DNA of 64,000 bases from Ustilago trichophora (lineage: Eukaryota > Basidiomycota > Ustilaginomycetes > Ustilaginales > Ustilaginaceae). The notes under the pieces are model-generated. The model was given only the letters and a program-made list of their open reading frames with translations. It was not told the DNA's origin and ran no database searches. The position numbers and the translations under genes are program-made. Of the stretch, positions 29,056 through 38,639 are shown piece after piece. The DNA is taken from NCBI GenBank assembly GCA_900323505.1, contig OOIN01000035.1, positions 124,001 to 188,000 on the forward strand, read 5' to 3'. Numbering within the stretch: the first letter of the stretch is position 1; every line of letters starts with the position of its first letter.

Positions 29056-30333
29056 CTAGTTGAGGCTCGACTTGACGGCCTTAGAGCTGGTGTTGGTGGA
29101 GGTGGCGTCGTGGTTGGGCTGTCGGGGACATTCCTTGCCCATGTGCTTGCCGTTGCAGAAACGGCAGATGTGCCGGCGCACGCAAGGCCGTTCGGTGGTG
29201 CCGACGCACCTACCATTGTTCCAAGACGTGCAGACCTCAGCGCGACGCGGGTCGTCTTCGCGTGGGCGCTTGGTCGACGTGGATGCTGCCGGCTTGGACG
29301 TCTGCTTGGTGGCAATGCCCAAGAAGTGCGAGTTGTTGAGCTCGCTGTCGTAGTGCGCCCACTCGGCTGCCGACGCTCGTCCCAGACGGGCGGTGCAGAG
29401 GGTGACGATGTAGTCGACGACACGCTCCCACGGGTAGACAGCCTGCTGCTCGGCAACGTGCAGGAAGAAGCGGCCCAGGCCGATTGGCAGGTCGCGGTCT
29501 GGCGAGCTGGCAGCGCGCAGCGAGGTGTAGATGAACCAGATCTTCGTAAAGACTTCGAACGTCGGTACAGCTCGAAGGAAGCCCTTGTTTGAGGTCGACG
29601 AGCCGGCCCGCTTGCTGAGTTTGAAGCCGTCGATGAAGACCTCGGAGGCCTCCTCGTCAACTACTGTGCTTGGCCAAGCCGGGTTGGCGAGCTTTGGGAG
29701 TTCGTAGACGGTGATGGTGTCGCTGTGGACCTTGTCAACAAGCTCGGGCGGGATCCAGGTGTAACGGCAGCCGGTCTGGTACTCACCGGGAGGAGCTGGT
29801 AAGGCCGGTTGAGGTAGGACAACGGCCGACGTGCTGGCTGAAGGGGCGGGTACCGAAGGGGTGGAGTGCGACGGCGAGTGGGAAGCTATCTGCGATGATG
29901 AGGCGGCGGCAGCCTGTATGGCGGCCTGCAAGCCCTGAACGGCGTGGTGGAGGTCGTCCTGCAGCAGCTGACGCAGTTCGCTGACACTGTTCTCGATGGT
30001 GTTGACAACAAAGGCTGTCGTCGCGAAAGGAGCCGAGACCGGTGGAGTGACGGGTCGAGGCGGAGCTGGTGTGGAAGGCGCTGCTGATGATGGTGGTGTC
30101 GCAATTCGACACGGGGCCGGCACTGGCGCTGGTGTAGGTGTGGACGGCGCCGGGACTGCTGGTGCTGGAACTAGGGCGGACGGCGTCGATGGTGGAGCTG
30201 ACGACGCCGACGGTCGAATGGGTCGGCAGGCAAGGCACGAGCGCACGACTTGAGTGGTGCGAGTGCGGTGGAAGAACTCGTTGAGTGGCTTCAGCTGATT
30301 GCATGTGCGACAAGACTTGAAGCCATCCGACAT
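29056..30333 (-). CDS. Gag-like ORF1 of the Ngaro-like element (zinc-binding motifs)
   Basis: 425 aa from the ATG at 30333 ([11 protein letters not shown]), 28 bp inside the A1 repeat. The N-terminus has a Cys pair array C-R-T-C ... C-L-A-C-R-P. A Pro/Ala/Ser-rich region (about residues 55-180) follows, then a folded domain ([19 protein letters not shown] to [18 protein letters not shown]). The C-terminus holds a second Cys/His cluster, CTSWNNGRC ... [19 protein letters not shown], resembling the zinc knuckles of YR-retroelement Gag proteins. It would package element RNA. It stops at 29056; the RT frame is +1 relative to it. Assignment as Gag rests on position and the zinc clusters. Confidence 0.8.
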   Translation of the reverse strand: MSDGFKSCRTCNQLKPLNEFFHRTRTTQVVRSCLACRPIRPSASSAPPSTPSALVPAPAVPAPSTPTPAPVPAPCRIATPPSSAAPSTPAPPRPVTPPVSAPFATTAFVVNTIENSVSELRQLLQDDLHHAVQGLQAAIQAAAASSSQIASHSPSHSTPSVPAPSASTSAVVLPQPALPAPPGEYQTGCRYTWIPPELVDKVHSDTITVYELPKLANPAWPSTVVDEEASEVFIDGFKLSKRAGSSTSNKGFLRAVPTFEVFTKIWFIYTSLRAASSPDRDLPIGLGRFFLHVAEQQAVYPWERVVDYIVTLCTARLGRASAAEWAHYDSELNNSHFLGIATKQTSKPAASTSTKRPREDDPRRAEVCTSWNNGRCVGTTERPCVRRHICRFCNGKHMGKECPRQPNHDATSTNTSSKAVKSSLN

Positions 30334-30360
30334 CGTGGTGTTCAGAAGGCTGGCCGACAA

Positions 30361-30539
30361 CGAAAGAGCTGCCGCCAACAAGCAATATGCGCTGTTGGCT
30401 CAAAGAAACAAGATGGTGGAGAAGAGACAGGCTACGTGAGGAGCACAAATGAGATTAGAGAGCGACACGTAGCATGTGAGAGAGGATACGGCCGATAGGC
30501 TCAGCCCAGACGCGCACGCCCTCTATACCACGTGATGCA
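30361..30539 (-). repeat. A1 split direct repeat (upstream terminus of the YR retroelement)
   Basis: 179 bp at the 5' end of the element in its own orientation, matching 25502-25680. It should contain the element's promoter. The element ends at GATGCA, followed by host sequence AGTACAAAAG. Confidence 0.93.
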
Positions 30540-30959
30540 AGTACAAAAGTCTGTTTCGCATCGGGAAACAAACAGACACACACGCAACGCACAATCTCCA
30601 AGGTCAATCAATCACAAACTCAGCTTCAGGCGAGTCATTTTCTTTTTTTTTAATTTAATTTTTCTCAATTTCAAGAATATCTGCAAAAGCAACCGACCGA
30701 CCAACCAACACTCGCGCAGCAGCAGCACACCCTCTCCCCGTCTTCAACTTGGGCCTCAACCTCTTTCCGCTCGGTCCATTTTTTGTGTCATTAGACACTC
30801 TCTTATCTAGATACCATATCCATTTCCCCTTCTCCTTCCACCACCAACGACCTCGGAATCACCATCCTACAATCGTATACAAGGGTCATCCCCACTATAC
30901 ACACATCTAGACTCGATCAGCTAGAACCGCACACACATACACACACACACACACACACC
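30540..30959 (+). promoter_or_regulatory. AsnRS promoter and leader with (CA)n tract abutting the ATG
   Basis: 420 bp between the retroelement and the AsnRS start. A T-rich stretch (30646-30668) is followed by pyrimidine-rich sequence and a (CA)n run (30930-30959) that touches the ATG. It is the right half of the promoter region shared with GCN1. Confidence 0.55.
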
Positions 30960-32805
30960 ATGTCCGCAATCAAGGACGCTCTGGCTTCGGCCGCAGAAGC
31001 CCTTCACATCTCTGGCGACAAAGACAAGAAGGCTATCGGCGGTGGTGCACCAGGTAAGTTTTCATTGTCTCCACTTCAAGCAGATTAAACGCAGAGCTGA
31101 CCGCTTATTTTTTTTCGATCCGTTTCGTGCTTTGATCTCCCCCGCAGTTTACGTCGACGAGAAGGCCGGCAACGATGAAGCCGCAGACGGTTCCAAGAGC
31201 TCTCCTTTCGCCACACCATTAGCCGCTCTCCTCGCCAAGGGCCAGGATGCTTCCGTTTTCGTCAAGAAGGCCGATGCCACTCCCGGTCAGGACGGCGTCG
31301 ACGCCGATGGATACGCTCCCATCTCGGCTTCCGCCGCCAAGAAGGTCAGCAAGCTCTACGCAACTGCGCTCAAGAAGAAGGAAAAGGCCAGCGAGCAGGC
31401 CGCAAAGGACGAGGCCCAGGCCGCCCACGACGAGAAGAGACTCGAAGACAGCAAAAAGGTCGTCCTTGAGGAGCCCTCTTCGTCTGCTAAAAAGATCAAG
31501 ATCAGCCAGGGCGCCAACTTCCGTGACCAGCGTGTCAAGATCTGCGGTTGGGTCCACCGATTGCGATCCCAGAAGGATTTGACTTTCATCGTCCTCCGTG
31601 ACGGTACCGGCTACCTCCAGGTCGTGCTCTCGGGCAAGCTCACCACCACCTACGACGCTCTCACTCTCACTACCGAGTCGACTGTCGAGATCCAGGGTCA
31701 GCTCAAGGCTGTTCCCGAGGGCAAGACCGCTCCTGGCGGTCACGAGCTCGTTGCCGACTACTGGAAGTGCCTCGGCAAGGCTCCCGGTGGAGACGAGGCC
31801 TACACCAACGTTGTCGCCGAGACAGCTGACCCCAACAGCTTGGCTGACCGTCGTCACCTCGTCATCCGTGGTGAGACTGCTTCCGCCGTGCTCAAGGTGC
31901 GCTCCGAGGTGCTCAAGGCTTTCCGTGCCGAGTTCGACAGCCTCGGAATGACCGAGGTCACGCCTCCCTGCATGGTTCAGACCCAGGTCGAGGGTGGATC
32001 CACCCTCTTCAGCTTCGACTACTACGGACAGCCCGCCTACCTCACCCAGAGTTCGCAGCTCTACCTCGAGACCTGTCTCCCCTCGCTCGGAGACGTCTTC
32101 TGTGTCCAGGAGTCGTTCCGTGCCGAAAAGTCGCACACCCGTCGCCACTTGTCCGAGTACACCCATCTCGAAGGTGAGCTGGCCTTCATCTCGTTCGACG
32201 ACCTCCTCGAGCATCTCGAGCAGCTCATCTGCGGTACCCTCTCGCGTGTCCTTGAAGACCCCAAGACCAAGGCCTTGCTCGACCAGCTCAACCCCAACTT
32301 CAAGATGCCCACCCGTCCCTTCCGTCGCATGGACTACAAGGAGGCCATCCAGTGGCTCAACGACCACGACATCCCCAACGAGGAGGGTCAGCCTCACAAG
32401 ATTGGCGATGACATTGCCGAAGCTGCCGAGCGCAAGATGACCGACGAGCTCAACGTCCCCATCTTCCTCTGCCGTTTCCCGCGCGAGATCAAGTCGTTCT
32501 ACATGAAGCGCACCGAAGGCGACGAGGAGTTTACCGATTCCGTCGACGTTCTCATGCCCGGTGTCGGTGAAATCGTCGGTGGATCCATGAGGATGGCCGA
32601 CCAGCACGAGTTGCTCGAGGCGTACAAGAACGAGGGCATCGATGCTGCTCCTTACTTCTGGTACACCGATCAGAGAAAGTACGGTACCTGCGAACACGGT
32701 GGTTACGGTCTCGGTGTCGAACGATTCCTCGCATGGCTCACCAACCGATGGACCGTTCGTGAAGCTTCGCTTTACCCGCGATGGACTGGCCGATGCACTC
32801 CCTGA
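30960..32805 (+). CDS. DED81: Asparaginyl-tRNA synthetase, cytoplasmic
   Basis: Two exons, 30960-31053 and 31148-32805 (GTAAGT donor, CGCAG acceptor, phase 1), 583 aa. It charges tRNA-Asn with asparagine. Residues 1-160 form a eukaryote-specific extension with a Lys/Glu/Ala-rich helix (KKKEKASEQAAKDEAQAAHDE). The OB-fold anticodon-binding domain starts at VKICGWVHRLRSQKDLTFIVLRD. The class II core has motif 2 in FRAEKSHTRRHLSEYTHLEGE and motif 3 in GGYGLGVERFLAWL, with GGSMRM and the FWYTDQRKYG region characteristic of AsnRS over AspRS. A fungal cytosolic enzyme is expected; no mitochondrial presequence is seen. The divergent neighbour GCN1 monitors uncharged tRNAs. Confidence 0.96.
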
Positions 32806-33203
32806 GTTTGGCAGAGTTCTCGTTTGGCTTTTGTAGTCTCACGATTTGCTTCTCGGAACGCTGTGTCACGCTTGGTTGCTTTGATATCGATCCCAGCTCA
32901 TGTTGAAACATCTCACATTCTTCTTGTTGAGATTTTTGGTGCGTGCGATTTGTGTGAGACTCCAGCAACTCGACGCAGTCGTCTTGTGGACCTGGTTTGA
33001 GAAAAGTGTACATTTCTTACAGAGAGAAAGTGCCAGAACAGCCAAATGAGGTGTGTTCAAAAACGCAAGAAGGAGCGCAATACAGAGTCCTTGATGGAGT
33101 TAATTGATACATAAGAGGCATCTCCTTGGACAGAGACGCTTATTCTTGAAGTGGAAAGAGGTGAGAATCGGATTCAGTGGGAGGACAAGATGGAAGGGGT
33201 AGG
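32806..33203. other. Convergent intergenic region AsnRS/3-ketoacyl-CoA reductase
   Basis: 398 bp between two facing stop codons, holding both 3' UTRs. No other element is recognised. Confidence 0.5.
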
Positions 33204-34458
33204 TTAGGTAGACTTGATTGCCTTTTCTGCCTTTCGAATGGCGCGTTTGCGGATAGCAACTTGCTGGTCTGTAGATGATTGCAAAGGGTCAAAATAAATA
33301 AAAAATGGGGTCAGCCTCGCGTACTTGTCAGGATAATGTCAAGAGTTCACCTTGAGGCTGGATACGTACCGTAGGTGTAGCTAAGCAGCCAGCCACGGGG
33401 GAGGATGAAGCTGGTCGCCCAATCGACTACAGCATGCATTGGCCAAGGGGTAGAGGTGTAAGGCCTTCCCACAGCGCCACCGTTCCTTCCTAGAGTTTTT
33501 AACACCTGAGCAACGTACTGCTTGGGGGTGGGGATCATCGCGCTCGACTTGCGAACCTTGGACATGTTCGAAACGACAAAGTAAGTGTTCAAAAGGCTAA
33601 CCGTAACGTTGCTCCTCTTAAGCTCTTCACCCAAAGCCTGGGACCAACCGCTCAAGAAAGCCTTGGAACCTGCATAAGTAGCCAGCATCGGTGTTGTAAC
33701 CTGTCCGGCAAACGAGCCCAAGTTCAACACCAATCCCTTCTTGCGTGCCACCATACCGGGGATGACCATCCTCGAAACACGCAGGATCGAGACAACGTTG
33801 ATCTCGATAATGTCCTCCATCTCTTCTTCGGTGGTTTCGGCAAAGTTGACGGGCATGTTGTGCGACTTTCCGACGTTGTTCACCAGCACGCCGATGTTGA
33901 GGTCCTTGACCGAGTGTTCGAGGGCTTCGTACTGACGCTCGTCGCCGAGGGCAAAGTCGATGGCTTGCGTTTTGGTTTTCACGCCGGGCGAGGCGGCTTC
34001 GATCTCGGCCGCAACAGCGCCGAGTTTCTCCGGGGATCGGGAAACAAGGAGAATGTTGAAGCCCTTCTTGGAGAGTTGAAGGGCAAATTCACGTCCAATA
34101 CCATCGGTAGCTCCAGTGATGACGGCCCAGGTGGCTTTGGTGTAGTCCTTCTTGTTTGCGCCAAATTTGGCAACAGATTTGCCAGGAAGAACGTAGACGT
34201 CGGCAAAGAGCTGGACGAGGCGCAGGATAAAGGTGCTAGCGGTAAGCGCGCCAATGCCGGCAAGAACGACGAGGGCGGCAGACACCGGGGTCAAGCCATG
34301 GTCTGCACATCGCGCGTCAAAAGCAAAAGATGAACAAAGTACGTCAGCTACAAAACTACAGGTGCGAATCTCAAGATGCAAAGATGACAAAAGGCATACT
34401 CACCAACACGAAGACCCACATGGCGCAGAAGCGCATCGACGTGCTGAGAGATCGTCAT
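33204..34458 (-). CDS. IFA38: Very-long-chain 3-ketoacyl-CoA reductase (ER short-chain dehydrogenase)
   Basis: Three exons: 34458-34404, 34302-33370 and 33268-33204, 350 aa. Donors are GTGAGT and GTACGT; acceptors are TGCAG and CTACAG, both phase 1. It reduces 3-ketoacyl-CoA with NADPH in the second step of the ER fatty-acid elongation cycle. A hydrophobic segment at about residues 25-46 (VSAALVVLAGIGALTAS) anchors it. The Rossmann motif TGATDGIG is at about 81-88, with NNVGKS, the catalytic Ser in LGSFAG and Tyr/Lys in YAGSK (about 222). The C-terminal domain has a second hydrophobic stretch (WATSFILPRGWLL). The last exon adds a lysine/arginine-rich tail, DQQVAIRKRAIRKAEKAIKST, which resembles the basic ER-retention tails of the family. 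Confidence 0.92.
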
Positions 34459-35013
34459 GGTGAAGTTGCGGTATTCCAATAACGATGGTAGTGGTGATGA
34501 TGATGGTCGAGTTCAAAGGAGATGATGATGACCAACGCTCTTGAGAAGGATGTCTGAAATTCCGACCGCGTTGCGTACGCGAATGGATAGAGGTCAGTGC
34601 GTAACGCGACTCTCAGGAAAGCGTCTCTCGAAAGATGAAAAATCGATTTGTGCCTCTCTGCTACCACGAAAATTTCCTTCAGGAGCCTACTCTTCTTGAC
34701 ACGGGAAACGCTTGGAATGTGGTACTGTACAGTATGTAGAATCTTTCCAGCAGCAGACAGTTTAGCTTCCAGCGTATCGCTTTGCGCAGGTCGCAAATCA
34801 GAATTCATAGCCGAAACGAGCGCAACTTTCAGCAGGACCCATACAGTGGTGAGAGTAGTAGTAAGACTTGACTTGAATGCAGGAAATGTTGGGATCTTCC
34901 GGCTTCAATCTCTGTCAATTCAGCCGGTGTCGAAAGAGTGTACCAAATGATGTGTGAGAAAAATTCGTTGGATGGCAGCGTGCGATGGATCGGGAGATCG
35001 GGAAATCGTGAGG
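34459..35013. other. Upstream region of the ketoacyl-CoA reductase gene
   Basis: 555 bp between the reductase start and the 5S rRNA terminator. It has GATGAT-type repeats next to the start codon and one exact TACTGTACAGTA palindrome at 34723-34734. No gene is seen. Confidence 0.45.
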
Positions 35014-35029
35014 AAAAAAAGAAAAAAAA
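35014..35029 (-). terminator. RNA polymerase III terminator of the 5S rRNA gene
   Basis: On the minus strand the 5S sequence is followed after four bases by TTTTTTTT, C, TTTTTTT. T runs of this kind stop RNA polymerase III. Confidence 0.85.
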
Positions 35030-35033
35030 GGAG

Positions 35034-35151
35034 AACTGCAGCACCTAGGATTCCCGCGTGGTCCCCCACCGCAGTACTGACTAGGCGATACCTTGCTTAA
35101 CTTCGCAGATCGGACGGGATGCGGTGCTTTCAAGGTTCTATGGCCGCAGAT
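35034..35151 (-). rRNA. 5S ribosomal RNA
   Basis: 118 nt on the minus strand, beginning ATCTGCGGCCATAGAAC and ending GGTGCTGCAGTT. Universally conserved 5S blocks are present: GAAAGCACCGCATCCCGTCC, GATCTGCGAAGTTAAGCAAG, CGCCTAGTCAGTACTG and GGTGGGGGACCACGCGGGAA. The two ends pair to form helix I. The internal A and C boxes of the polymerase III promoter lie within these blocks. It is a single dispersed copy outside any rDNA unit, as is common for 5S genes in several fungi. Confidence 0.95.
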
Positions 35152-38100
35152 GTTGTGGGGAGACTCTTTGTCAGATATGAGTAGCATTACTCAAGCTTTC
35201 AATCCTGTGTCAGTTAAGGAGATGCTGCCGATCCACAAATCGGGCTAAGTTTCAGCACTGTCCTCCTCAACAACATCATCTCCTGAGCCTCACAAGTCGG
35301 ACATTTCAGGCCGAAAGCTGAGAGGGGAGAATTACACCCACCCGTTGACCCCCCATGACATGTGACGGCGCTGAGACCAATTTGTATGCGCAGCCACCGC
35401 CAACATCGGTTGTGAGAATCATCCAGGATCCCTGCGACAACATGAACCAGGGGCTTTCCGTCGTCCAATGCATCCTGAGGTAAGGATTTCCGACGAGAGC
35501 AGCCTAAAGGGAACATCCATCGGTGGGCTCGAGAGCGACAGGTTTTTGTTCCTTGTTCCCACGAGGCTCGAGCACTTTTTGCTTCTGTGCTTTTCCCACA
35601 CCTAGTACGATGTTCTCTGGGTGTCGGTGGGAGTGGGTTGATGACCTTCGATCCTGCATTCCAGGAACGGCACCAAAAAAAAGAAAGAAACAAGAGGTCC
35701 TCTATGTCGCGATCGATGCATCGTTCGCTGTCGGCGCTATCTAAGGCGCGTGTTCGTCATTCTTGCACACCAGCATAGCCTAATCCTTCAGCTTGGACCT
35801 CTCGGGCATGCAGAGGGGTTGTCAGCAAGTTTTAAACTGATCGAGCTCGGGCATTCTAAGTGGGTCTTGGATCGCATTCCCTTTGTTCTCCTGAGTCCTC
35901 CAAGAAAAAGACGCCGCGGGGGCGCTTCGCATCGTCATTGTTTGTACTTTGCCGCTTCCGGTGGGAGATATTGTTTAAAGAAGAAAAAGCCTAGTTCCCT
36001 TTGTAATCTGGAAGCCCTCGGGCCCTTTGTGTCACCACGCGTTGTCAGCCAAGCTTCCTCTTCAACCCGCATTTGTGGCTTTGTCGAACCCGCTTGGCAG
36101 AAACCGTCTGCCGACCCACCCACCCTTTGCAGCCGTCCAAAAGAATCCCCCCTTTTTGAGATCGCCCACCAGAAACTTGGCGCAGGGGTCGGTACCCAGA
36201 TTGTTCCACGCGGTCGTCAGACTCCGTGATGATCGGGCTTCTCAAGACATGGTAAGTACGGTGCTGAGGCCGGGTTTCAGCTACTTGGAGAGGTCATAAG
36301 ACATAGCAGCTGTGTCGTAGCGTTCCGAGCTAGACCTTCGATTCTGAGCCGCGGTACAAAAGCATCCAGAGTGTACAGCCCACTGCTACCCCACTTCATC
36401 AACTTGGTCGTCATCACGCGGTCGCTCGACCCTGTGTTCGATACTGCCTCAGGGGTTGAACATGTCATGGGGCTGTCTCAGCACCGTTGACGATGTTGAT
36501 CCGCTTTTTGCAGCTGTGTCGCACCTCGTGATCTCTTTGCTACGCTTGACCGCGGCTAAGACAATTGCTCCTTTTCTGACAACCAAGGTCCCGTCGCTTA
36601 GCGCTAAGACAACGTATGTACATACCGTTGACTTTCTACCCACACCGAAAACCAGGTTCGGGTGAGACAAGTCAAAAGGTATGGTCTTCATACATATCTG
36701 GTTGGCCGTTCAAGGTATCGGATTGTCACCCGATAAACTTCACCGTCATCGACCCAATGTTCGGTGTGTGTTGTAATTGGCTGCCGTTGTAAACGCGCTC
36801 CAAGACATGGGGGACTCGCTCGAGCCTCCTCCTTTTCCCATACCAAGAAGAAGACGACAACGGCGTGTGACGGTCTCAGCTGCGGTGTAACGACAGCTCT
36901 ACTTTCATCATCGGCTGTGCTAGAAGAGGCTGGCCTGTTGTCGCACGAAAGGGGGGATGATTGTCTATGATGTCCCATCGCGTAGGATGAGCAGAGCGCT
37001 GCCGCAGCACCAACCACGAAATATTGAGCAACGGATATGAATGGTCCGTACACTTTCTGTCCCGCAGTTTCCAGATGTGCATCGAACGCAGCGGAGACCT
37101 ACACAGCGTGGGGACAGCTTTCCCCCAATTGCTTCTTTGTCGCATGCGACGGTTCACCTTTTGATGCCACCACCATGTCTGCTTCATGTCAAAGTCAATA
37201 GTGGGGTGTTCTGGGTGGCCAAAGAATGTCGTACCCACATCGCCCTGTGCCACCCAGCATATGCTTCAGCATGCTCCTCTGCACGTTCTCGTATAGATAC
37301 CGACATGCAGATAGAAGACGTGGATGGCACCGCTGGGTCGCAAGACCTCAAGTGACCCTTCTCGTGAAATACCGGCGACTGCAGAAACTTTTGTTTTGCG
37401 GCAAAGTCCTGTACTGCAAGGCACGACGCATCATTAAGGTGTCACCCGGGGTGCGGAACGACACATCAATCACGACATGATTTGTTGTCGAAATGCTCTC
37501 TTCGAAGAACACGTCGGGGAGCCAACTGCTGCCACGGAATGGACATATACGCATCTCGCAGCGTCTGAAATGCGGAGAGGTGGGATTATGAACAATGAAT
37601 GATCAATTCCGCCCGTCGGATTCCGCAGGATTCTTCTGTCGGTGTGCAAACTCGATCCCGCTGATCTGCAAGAACGGCGTCCACCATGGCCGATTTGTAA
37701 GATGACATGCAGAGCAGCAACGTGCGCAGGCAGACGTGAGGCCGGTGATATGAGCTCTAAATTTGAAGGTCAGACAAGCAGTTGGAGATAAGACGCTCCG
37801 GGGGATCTTGACAATAGACTCTTGTTGCAGACGGAGGAGCGGTCTCCGAATGCCATTTCAAATCACACGGGGGGGATTGCTGGGAACACAAGACCTTCCG
37901 GTAAGTGGAATATCAACAACGGAAGCCATTTGGCCGATCGGAGCGGAGCTGATGATGTTGGTTGGAAAAAGGTGAGAGAAGATTTTCTTTGAGGCTCCAC
38001 CACACCATGATGTCCGCTTTCGAATCCCGTCCAACAGTGCAGCACCGCCAGCCGCAAGCGAAGTAATGTGGCTCCGCCGTTCAAAACTCGTACGCCTTTG

Positions 38101-38639
38101 ACACTTCTCTCACGTGTATGCGTCTGTTGTGAAATTCGGAATTCGTGTTGATGGTGAGCAGCCTTTGATTCGCGTGTCTTGCAGAACTGTCACACAACAC
38201 CTTAATGTGCTTGTTCGCAGAGATTGTCGTCCACCGTGAGACTCTGCTTTCGAGCGAGGTTCCAAAGCTTCACCGTGAGAAAAGACATGCTGAGCCGACA
38301 ACAAAGCAAAGGTCGAGAACCTTGGCAGGCGAGCAAGATTCGAGTGGCAGGAAATCCAACATCGGCCAGAGCGTTCACCATGTGGAACACCGCAAGCGAG
38401 GGCTGATGAACGCATGACCTTCCTTTGACGCCACTTTCTTCAGCTGAACCGCAGCCCCAGGTGCTCGCTTTCTCGATCCAATGTATCACAGATCATACGC
38501 AACGCAAACGAATGCACCTCGAAAGCAATCAGCGTACGGCGGCAGCATCGTTTCTTGAGTACGAATAAATGCGTCGAACGCTCTCTGCCAAAATGAAAAG
38601 AATCACCCACCCTTCTTTTTTTTCGTCTTTTTGGCAATT
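35152..38639. other. Gene-poor region, part 1: no convincing gene
   Basis: 3.5 kb with only short ORFs in all six frames and no recognisable domain, splice-consistent gene or RNA gene. Some minus-strand frames (36449-36691, 38202-38489) have protein-like composition and might be decayed coding sequence. I could not link them to any family. Confidence 0.5.

Larger units (their letters stand above)
25325..30539 (-). mobile_element. Ngaro-like tyrosine-recombinase (YR) retrotransposon, apparently full length
   Basis: 5.2 kb element on the minus strand in the order A1 repeat, gag-like ORF, RT/RNase H, YR, then B1-A2-B2. The split direct repeats are A (30361-30539 and 25502-25680, 179 bp, one mismatch noticed) and B (25679-25796 and 25325-25442, 118 bp, identical by eye). 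B1 and A2 abut as in Ngaro elements, whereas DIRS elements have inverted termini. Reverse transcriptase, RNase H and tyrosine recombinase active-site residues all appear intact and no internal stop breaks the domains. No target-site duplication is seen, as expected for YR elements that integrate as circles. High repeat identity suggests a recent insertion. Confidence 0.92.

Noticed and set aside
28780..29592. 270-aa plus-strand ORF inside the retroelement
   Set aside because: Lies opposite gag and the pol linker, with no independent motif.
25325..30539. DIRS-type or LTR-type classification of the element
   Set aside because: Terminal repeats are split direct repeats, not inverted or simple LTRs, and a tyrosine recombinase replaces an integrase.
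31219..32697. 492-aa minus-strand ORF opposite asparaginyl-tRNA synthetase
   Set aside because: Antisense shadow of a clear, conserved synthetase; its Leu/Gly/Val-rich sequence is produced by the GC-rich codons of the sense strand.
38202..38489. Minus-strand frame with protein-like composition (VNALADVGFPATRILL)
   Set aside because: Considered as a decayed transposase, but no catalytic motif, inverted termini or second copy could be seen.
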